NCBI GenBank assembly: GCA_900549245.1 | Contig: URNQ01000042.1 | Span: 1-10,742 of the forward strand | Reading direction: 5' to 3' | From: an uncultured Collinsella sp. | Lineage (GTDB): Bacteria > Actinomycetota > Coriobacteriia > Coriobacteriales > Coriobacteriaceae | Length of the DNA: 10,742 nucleotides | Part shown: positions 6,992 through 10,742 of the stretch, piece by piece | How the letters are laid out: every line of letters begins with the position of its first letter | Numbering within the stretch: the first letter of the stretch is position 1 | The notes under the pieces: model-generated | Databases searched by the model: none | Told to the model about the DNA's origin: nothing | Seen by the model: the letters and a program-made list of their open reading frames with translations, nothing else | Program-made: the position numbers and the translations under genes

Positions 6992-7501
6992 CTAGTCTTC
7001 GGTCTGCGCAACTCGCACCTTGACACGCGTGGGATTGCCATGGGCGTCGTAGGTCTTGGCGTCGAGTGCTTGGATCTCGATATACGCTTCGCCTTCTTTG
7101 ATGTCGCCTGCGGGGCAGGTCTCGACGGTCTTGCCAGTCTCGACCACGCCCGACTCATAGATGGTCTCGTCGTTTTGGATCACGCGGAAACGCTGGGGAA
7201 ACTTGTTATCCTGGACGTTTTGCACGTTGACGCGCAGCTTGCCGCCTTTTTGTAGCTGGGCGACCGGTGCGACCGAGATCGTCATCATGTTGTCGCGGAC
7301 GATGGCATCGAGCTCGTCCTGGATTTCCTGGCGCGACTTACCCTCTGCCGCTGTGACCGAGGCACCCGTCTCGGCGACAGGCTTTGACTGCCAGGCGTAA
7401 AGGCCGACGGCGATAAGGGCGCAGACGATGGCCAGGCAGATGACGCCGAGCCTTTTTCGATGTTTTGACCCCAGGGGGCTCGACCGCTTCCGTGCGTTCA
7501 T
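6992..7501 (-). CDS. Membrane-anchored Ig-like surface protein
   Basis: A 169-residue protein with a strongly basic N-terminus (NARKRSS, then KHRKR), one membrane segment (about 19-36) and an outside domain, so it is an N-terminally anchored extracellular protein. The pattern in residues 74-147, TISVAPVAQLQKGGKLRVNV then FRVIQNDETIYESGVVETGKTVE then EGEAYIEIQALD, resembles a small Ig-like beta domain that I recall near surface-protein and WxL operons of Firmicutes, where strands around IYxSG are followed by a Gly-Lys turn. I know no firm family name for it. The ATG at 7501 overlaps the stop of the upstream 98-codon gene by 4 bases (ATGA), so translation is coupled. A role as scaffold or partner for the WxL-like and LAQTG proteins is inferred from position. 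Confidence 0.72.
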   Translation of the reverse strand: MNARKRSSPLGSKHRKRLGVICLAIVCALIAVGLYAWQSKPVAETGASVTAAEGKSRQEIQDELDAIVRDNMMTISVAPVAQLQKGGKLRVNVQNVQDNKFPQRFRVIQNDETIYESGVVETGKTVETCPAGDIKEGEAYIEIQALDAKTYDAHGNPTRVKVRVAQTED

Positions 7502-7794
7502 GCGGCATCCTTAGTGGTATAGACGCGCGCGAACGTGGACGGATCGGCGCCAAAGAGCATGTGGAGCATGAGGCGTCGCGAGTAGATGAGCTCGTCGAAG
7601 TTTGGGTCGAGTTTGATGTCGTGGATGTGGGCGATATGGTGGGCGAGTGCCGAAAACGATTCGGGATCGCAGATCACGTCGGTGGTGACGTGATAGACGG
7701 CCGCATCGGGAAACGCCTCCTCGTCGAAGGGCAGAAGATAGGGGTCGTCATCAACTTCGATGGCGATGCCGTACTGGGGCCAGTAATATGCCAT
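7498..7794 (-). CDS. Hypothetical 98-residue protein, first gene of the surface locus
   Basis: A small acidic cytoplasmic protein of no family I recognise. It has no signal peptide or membrane segment. It is rich in Asp, His, Tyr and Phe, with an AHHIAHIHDI stretch (51-60) that could hold a metal or simply be a helix. The coding call is supported by a strong GGGAGG ribosome-binding site five bases before the ATG (7805-7800), by the ATGA overlap with the next gene, and by an intact frame leading the operon. It is unusual among neighbours that are all exported. It may regulate or assist the locus, but that is a guess. Confidence 0.65.
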   Translation of the reverse strand: MAYYWPQYGIAIEVDDDPYLLPFDEEAFPDAAVYHVTTDVICDPESFSALAHHIAHIHDIKLDPNFDELIYSRRLMLHMLFGADPSTFARVYTTKDAA

Positions 7795-7814
7795 GGGAAC
7801 CTCCCTGCTTTTGG

Positions 7815-7838
7815 GCCAAACCTTCTATTGGTTTTGGC
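7815..7838 (-). repeat. Imperfect inverted repeat in the leader of the surface operon
   Basis: GCCAAACC (7815-7822) and GGTTTTGGC (7830-7838) pair with one bulged base around a 7-base loop. The repeat is 21 bases before the first start codon of the leftward operon, so it would lie in the mRNA leader or be an operator near the promoter. Confidence 0.4.
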
Positions 7839-7867
7839 TGTCGATGCCGACCGTATCAGCCACAACT

Positions 7868-7885
7868 TGACCAATTTCTGACCAA
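7868..7885. repeat. Direct repeat TGACCAA x2, one helical turn apart
   Basis: TGACCAA occurs at 7868-7874 and 7879-7885, 11 bases apart, with a further TGAC at 7891-7894. Repeats on the same face of the helix suggest a tandem binding site for a regulator of one or both divergent operons. No known regulator is recognised from this sequence. Confidence 0.4.
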
Positions 7886-8025
7886 ATGCTTGACGGGTTT
7901 ACATCGCCGCAGGTGAGAGACGCTAAAAATTATCTCAAGTTTTTTCGAGCGCCAATTGTGCGCGTGGCTGCGATGGAAGGGAGCGCGTTAAATAGAGCGC
8001 CTGCCGAGAAAACGTCGCCGTTCGC

Positions 8026-8069
8026 CGAATTGCACAAACGTAAAATTCGCCAATTATGGAGACGGTCTC
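8026..8069 (+). promoter_or_regulatory. Candidate promoter and palindromes upstream of the lactate dehydrogenase gene
   Basis: A weak -35 match TTGCAC (8030-8035) and a -10 match AATTAT (8052-8057) are 16 bases apart, placing a start near 8064. The -35 overlaps the inverted repeat CGAATT/AATTCG (8026-8031 and 8044-8049), and the start overlaps the palindrome GAGAC-G-GTCTC (8059-8069). Such symmetry around a promoter would suit a repressor of the lactate operon. The leader to the GTG start would be about 75 bases. The promoter match is only moderate. Confidence 0.35.
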
Positions 8070-8139
8070 AGTCACGTCGACGAAACGATGCGGTAACATC
8101 TCCCTGCAAACACTGTAGCTAACTAAAGGGGGAGTTCGC

Positions 8140-9741
8140 GTGTCTGCAGCCATCAAACCCTTCAGCGACGAGTTCGAAGAATATGGTCGCGATGAATCTC
8201 GCGCATCGGGCGAGGCATCGAGCATCTCGTTTCCGACAACGGAGGACGAGGTTCGCGCTATTTTGAAAAAGCTCCATGTCGAGCGTGTCCCGGTGACGGT
8301 TCAGGGCGCCCGGACCGGTCTGGCTGCCGGTGCCGTGCCCCACGGCGGACATATCCTCAACACTTCTCGTATGAATCGCTACCTGGGTCTTCGTCGCGAC
8401 GAGCAAGGCCGTTTTCTGCTGCGCGTGGAGCCGGGCGTCGTGCTTTCGGAGTTGCGCAAGCAGCTGGGCAAGAAGGCATTGCCGACCGCTGGCTGGGATC
8501 AGGCATCGCTTGAGGCCTATGAGGAGTTCCAGGCAGCTCCCGAGCAGTTCTTTCCCACCGATCCCACCGAGGCATCTGCCTGCCTGGGCGGCATGGCGGC
8601 GTGCAATGCCTCCGGTGCCCGCAGCTACGCCTATGGCCCCATGCGTCCGCACGTTACGGGGCTTCACGTGGCATTGGCGGATGGCGACCTGCTCGAGCTT
8701 CATCGAGGCCAGGCGCGCGCTGACGCACGCCACTTGTCGCTCGTGACGGCAGGGGGCCGCGCGCTCGAGCTGGATCTTCCCGGCTATACCATGCCCAAGA
8801 CCAAAAACGCGTCGGGTTATTTCGTTTCGGACGATATGGACGCCATCGATCTTTTTATCGGTGCGTGCGGCACGCTCGGCGTCATTACCGAGCTTGAGAT
8901 CGCCTTGCAGGCGGCACCTTCGGTCGTATGGGGTGTGAGCTGCTTTTTCGACAGCGAGGACAAGGCGGTGTCCTTTACCGATTCCGTGCGCCCCGTGCTG
9001 TCCCATGCCGCCGCTATCGAGTATTTCGATGCCGGCGCCTTGGATATCCTTCGCCGCCAGCGCGAGCAGTCGACCGCGTTTGCCTCGCTGCCGGCACTCG
9101 ACGATGAGGCAAAGGTCTGTGTCTATGTGGAGCTCGACTGCGACGACGAGGCGCAGGCGACCGAGGAGCTGTACCACTTGGGATGGGTTTTGGAGCTTGC
9201 GGGCGGCCGCGACGACGCGACCTGGGTTGCGCGCACCGAGGTCGATCGCGAATGTCAGCGGTTCTTCCGCCACGCCGTTCCCGAGAGCGTCAACATGCTC
9301 ATCGACGAGCGTCGCCGCACGGACCCCACCATTACCAAACTGGGATCGGATATGTCGGTGCCCAATGCGCGCCTGGCCGATGTCGTTGCCCTCTATCGCC
9401 GCACGCTGGCCGAAAGCGGGCTTGAGTCTGCCGCCTGGGGACATATCGGCAACAACCATCTGCATGTGAATATCCTGCCGCGCGATACACGGGACTATCG
9501 CGCCGGTGGCGAGCTGTTTGCCCAGTGGGCTGCGGAGGTAACGGCTATGGGCGGTGCCGTCTCTGCCGAGCACGGCGTCGGCAAGATCAAGGCGGGCTTT
9601 TTGGAGACGATGTACGGCCACGAGGCCATGGTCGAATCGGCTCGACTTAAGCTGCAGCTCGATCCTTGCGGGCAGCTGGGCCGTGGCAATCTGTTTTCGG
9701 AGAAGCTCTTGGATGAACTCGTCCAGAAAGGGGGCGCGTGA
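8140..9741 (+). CDS. FAD-binding D-lactate/glycolate-type dehydrogenase (GlcD/LDH-D family)
   Basis: A 533-residue soluble flavoenzyme of the VAO superfamily. The N-terminal FAD-binding domain has PVTVQGARTGLAAGAVP (51-67), FFPTDPTEASACLGGMAAC (137-155) and NASGARSYAYGPMRPHVTGL (156-175), with ACGTLGVITE (242-251) closing it. The C-terminal oxidase domain has HIGNNHLHVNI (435-445) and SAEHGVGKIKAG (475-486), whose His and Glu residues typify substrate and metal binding in this family. It should oxidise D-lactate or a similar 2-hydroxy acid to the 2-oxo acid, passing electrons to FAD. The following etfB and ferredoxin-type etfA suggest it is the dehydrogenase subunit of an electron-confurcating lactate dehydrogenase complex (LctD-like) in the cytoplasm. 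The start is GTG at 8140, five bases after AAAGGGGGAG. At 533 residues it is longer than the roughly 460 usual for LctD/GlcD; the exact substrate cannot be read from sequence. Glycolate or 2-hydroxyglutarate remain possible. Confidence 0.88.
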   Translation: MSAAIKPFSDEFEEYGRDESRASGEASSISFPTTEDEVRAILKKLHVERVPVTVQGARTGLAAGAVPHGGHILNTSRMNRYLGLRRDEQGRFLLRVEPGVVLSELRKQLGKKALPTAGWDQASLEAYEEFQAAPEQFFPTDPTEASACLGGMAACNASGARSYAYGPMRPHVTGLHVALADGDLLELHRGQARADARHLSLVTAGGRALELDLPGYTMPKTKNASGYFVSDDMDAIDLFIGACGTLGVITELEIALQAAPSVVWGVSCFFDSEDKAVSFTDSVRPVLSHAAAIEYFDAGALDILRRQREQSTAFASLPALDDEAKVCVYVELDCDDEAQATEELYHLGWVLELAGGRDDATWVARTEVDRECQRFFRHAVPESVNMLIDERRRTDPTITKLGSDMSVPNARLADVVALYRRTLAESGLESAAWGHIGNNHLHVNILPRDTRDYRAGGELFAQWAAEVTAMGGAVSAEHGVGKIKAGFLETMYGHEAMVESARLKLQLDPCGQLGRGNLFSEKLLDELVQKGGA

Positions 9742-9743
9742 AG

Positions 9744-10559
9744 ATGAGCGATTTCCATATGGTGGTGTGCGTCAAGGCGGTGCCGGGAAGCACCGAGGTC
9801 AAGATGGACTCCAAGACCAATACCATTGTGCGCGATGGCAAGCAGGCGGTCATCAATCCCTTCGATGCAAGCGCCCTCGAATGCGCGCTGGCGCTCAAGG
9901 ATGACTTCATCGGCTTTGACATGGATGTACGCGTGACGGTGGTGTCGATGGGTATCCCTGCAACCGAATCGCTGCTGCGCGACTGCATTGCCCGCGGCGC
10001 CGACGATGCATTGCTGCTCACCGACCGTGCTTTTGCGGGCGCGGACACGTTGGCGACCACCTATGCTCTCAAATGCGGCATCGAGGCGCTCGACGAGGAC
10101 TTCGACCTGCTCATCTGCGGCAAGATGGCTGTGGACGGCGATACGGCCCAGATCGGTCCCGAGCTTGCCGGTGCCTTTGAGATTCCCTGCGTGACCGACG
10201 TGAGCTGCGTGCAGAGCGCGGGCTTTACGACCTGTGGTTCACTGGCGCTTGTTCACGGCTGCGATGCCGGCGAGGAGACGGTGTATCTGGAGATGCCGTG
10301 CGCGATGACGACTGCCAAGGAGATTGGCCAACTGCGTATGCCGAGCATTGCCGGCATTCGTGCGGCCGAGGAGGCGGACGTGCGCGTGGTCAACGCTGCC
10401 GATGTGAACGCCGACCCCGCGCGCTGCGGCCTTGCCGGCTCGCCAACACAGGTCGTGCGCTCGTTTGTGCCCGACCGCGACCAAACGTGTGAGGCCATCG
10501 AGGGCGCACCGGTCGAGCAGGCGGCAAAGCTTGCCAAGATTATCGAGGGGATGGCATAG
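9744..10559 (+). CDS. etfB: Electron transfer flavoprotein beta subunit
   Basis: A 271-residue EtfB. Family features: HMVVCVKAVPGSTEVK at the N-terminus (5-20), VINPFDASALECAL (36-49), RGADDALLLTDRAFAGADTLAT (84-105), ICGKMAVDGDTAQIGPELA (124-142), the nucleotide-binding signature region, and LRMPSIAGIRAA (197-208). With EtfA it forms the heterodimer that shuttles electrons between a dehydrogenase, NAD(H) and ferredoxin. It follows the dehydrogenase gene by 2 bases. The ATG at 9744 is preferred because AAAGGGGG (9727-9734) lies nine bases upstream; the in-frame GTG at 9738, which overlaps the previous stop codon, is only three bases from it. EtfA starts directly after its stop. Linkage to a 2-hydroxy-acid dehydrogenase and a ferredoxin-type EtfA points to the bifurcating group rather than the fatty-acid oxidation group. 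Confidence 0.92.
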   Translation: MSDFHMVVCVKAVPGSTEVKMDSKTNTIVRDGKQAVINPFDASALECALALKDDFIGFDMDVRVTVVSMGIPATESLLRDCIARGADDALLLTDRAFAGADTLATTYALKCGIEALDEDFDLLICGKMAVDGDTAQIGPELAGAFEIPCVTDVSCVQSAGFTTCGSLALVHGCDAGEETVYLEMPCAMTTAKEIGQLRMPSIAGIRAAEEADVRVVNAADVNADPARCGLAGSPTQVVRSFVPDRDQTCEAIEGAPVEQAAKLAKIIEGMA

Positions 10560-10742
10560 ATGAGCGGACTGATAATCGATAGCGAGGCGTGCGTGGGCTG
10601 TGGCCGCTGCGTTCGCGCCTGTGCCTCGGGTGGCATTGTGGTGGAGGGCGAGCGCCCCAACCGCTGCGCTCATGTGACCGACGGCTGCATCTTGTGCGGC
10701 GGGGGCGGCGACCCTTGCCCCGTCCATGCCCTCACCGGCGAA
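10560..10742 (+). CDS. etfA: Electron transfer flavoprotein alpha subunit with N-terminal ferredoxin domain (start only)
   Basis: The first 61 codons, cut by the right edge. All that is visible is a ferredoxin-like domain: CVGCGRCVRAC (11-21) is a full C-x2-C-x2-C-x3-C motif, followed by C36 and a second region CILCGGGGDPCP (43-54). This N-terminal iron-sulfur domain is known on the EtfA (LctC) of electron-confurcating lactate dehydrogenases and on related EtfA proteins. The flavoprotein domain itself lies outside the window, so the EtfA call depends on position right after etfB. ATG at 10560 directly abuts the etfB stop, with GAGGGG nine bases upstream. In the second motif the usual third Cys is Gly (49), so cluster II may use C36 or differ. 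Confidence 0.8.
   Translation, partial: MSGLIIDSEACVGCGRCVRACASGGIVVEGERPNRCAHVTDGCILCGGGGDPCPVHALTGE

Larger units (their letters stand above)
7795..8139. other. Divergent intergenic region between the surface locus and the lactate dehydrogenase operon
   Basis: These 345 bases separate two divergent operons and should hold the promoters for both. No gene is supported here. The region has lower GC content and contains an imperfect inverted repeat (7815-7838), an 11-base-spaced direct repeat (7868-7885), an inverted repeat (8026-8049), an 11-base palindrome (8059-8069) and a weak plus-strand promoter candidate. The leftward promoter could not be placed. No hairpin with a T-run was found. Confidence 0.6.

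Noticed and set aside
6904..7158. N-terminal extension of the WxL-like gene by 85 codons
   Set aside because: The extension overlaps the preceding gene, is rich in Arg/Ser/Pro as in out-of-frame GC-rich DNA, and would bury the signal peptide; the ATG at 6903 has a proper ribosome-binding site.
7886..8122. 78-codon plus-strand open frame in the divergent intergenic region
   Set aside because: No ribosome-binding site before its ATG, no recognisable protein features, and it covers the region expected to hold promoters and operators.
8119..9621. 500-codon open frame on the minus strand opposite the lactate dehydrogenase gene
   Set aside because: The plus-strand frame has clear family motifs; the antisense protein has no recognisable domain and its length is expected from high-GC coding DNA.
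1..10742. CRISPR arrays, tRNA or rRNA genes, transposases
   Set aside because: No regularly spaced repeats, no tRNA-like cloverleaf or rRNA sequence noticed, and no transposase-like protein in any frame.

Overview
The window is high-GC bacterial DNA whose gene content fits a gut actinobacterium of the Coriobacteriia, most likely Collinsella or a close relative. This rests on the GC-rich coding sequence, frequent GTG starts, LPxTG-type and WxL-like surface proteins of a Gram-positive cell, and a lactate dehydrogenase/electron-transfer flavoprotein operon typical of anaerobes. The genus is an inference from general resemblance, not a database match.

Layout. Everything from position 1 to 7794 is transcribed leftward (minus strand); everything from 8140 to the right edge runs rightward (plus strand). 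A 345-base divergent intergenic region separates the two halves.

Left block, minus strand, in transcription order: (a) a five-gene cell-surface locus, 7794 to 4609: a small unknown protein, a membrane-anchored Ig-like protein, a WxL-like secreted protein, a tiny sortase-anchored (LAQTG) protein and a 470-residue secreted Cys-rich protein. The first two genes overlap by 4 bases and the third and fourth by 17, so they look like one operon. (b) A DUF554 (YqgA-type) membrane protein. (c) A three-gene nucleic-acid module: a TerB_N/TerB_C protein, a BrxD-type P-loop ATPase overlapping it by 8 bases, and the start of an Lhr-like DEAD/DEAH helicase cut by the left edge. The same ATPase and helicase families occur in BREX phage-defence loci, so this is a candidate defence or stress-response cassette. 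A hairpin-forming sequence (618-650), probably a dispersed repeat, supplies the last codons of the ATPase gene.

Right block, plus strand: a D-lactate/glycolate-type FAD dehydrogenase, EtfB, and the start of an EtfA carrying an N-terminal ferredoxin-like domain. This set matches the electron-confurcating lactate dehydrogenase (LctBCD type) of anaerobes, which oxidises lactate with NAD+ by co-oxidising reduced ferredoxin. The order here, dehydrogenase first, differs from the lctB-lctC-lctD order I recall for Acetobacterium.

No RNA genes, CRISPR arrays, transposases or origins were seen.
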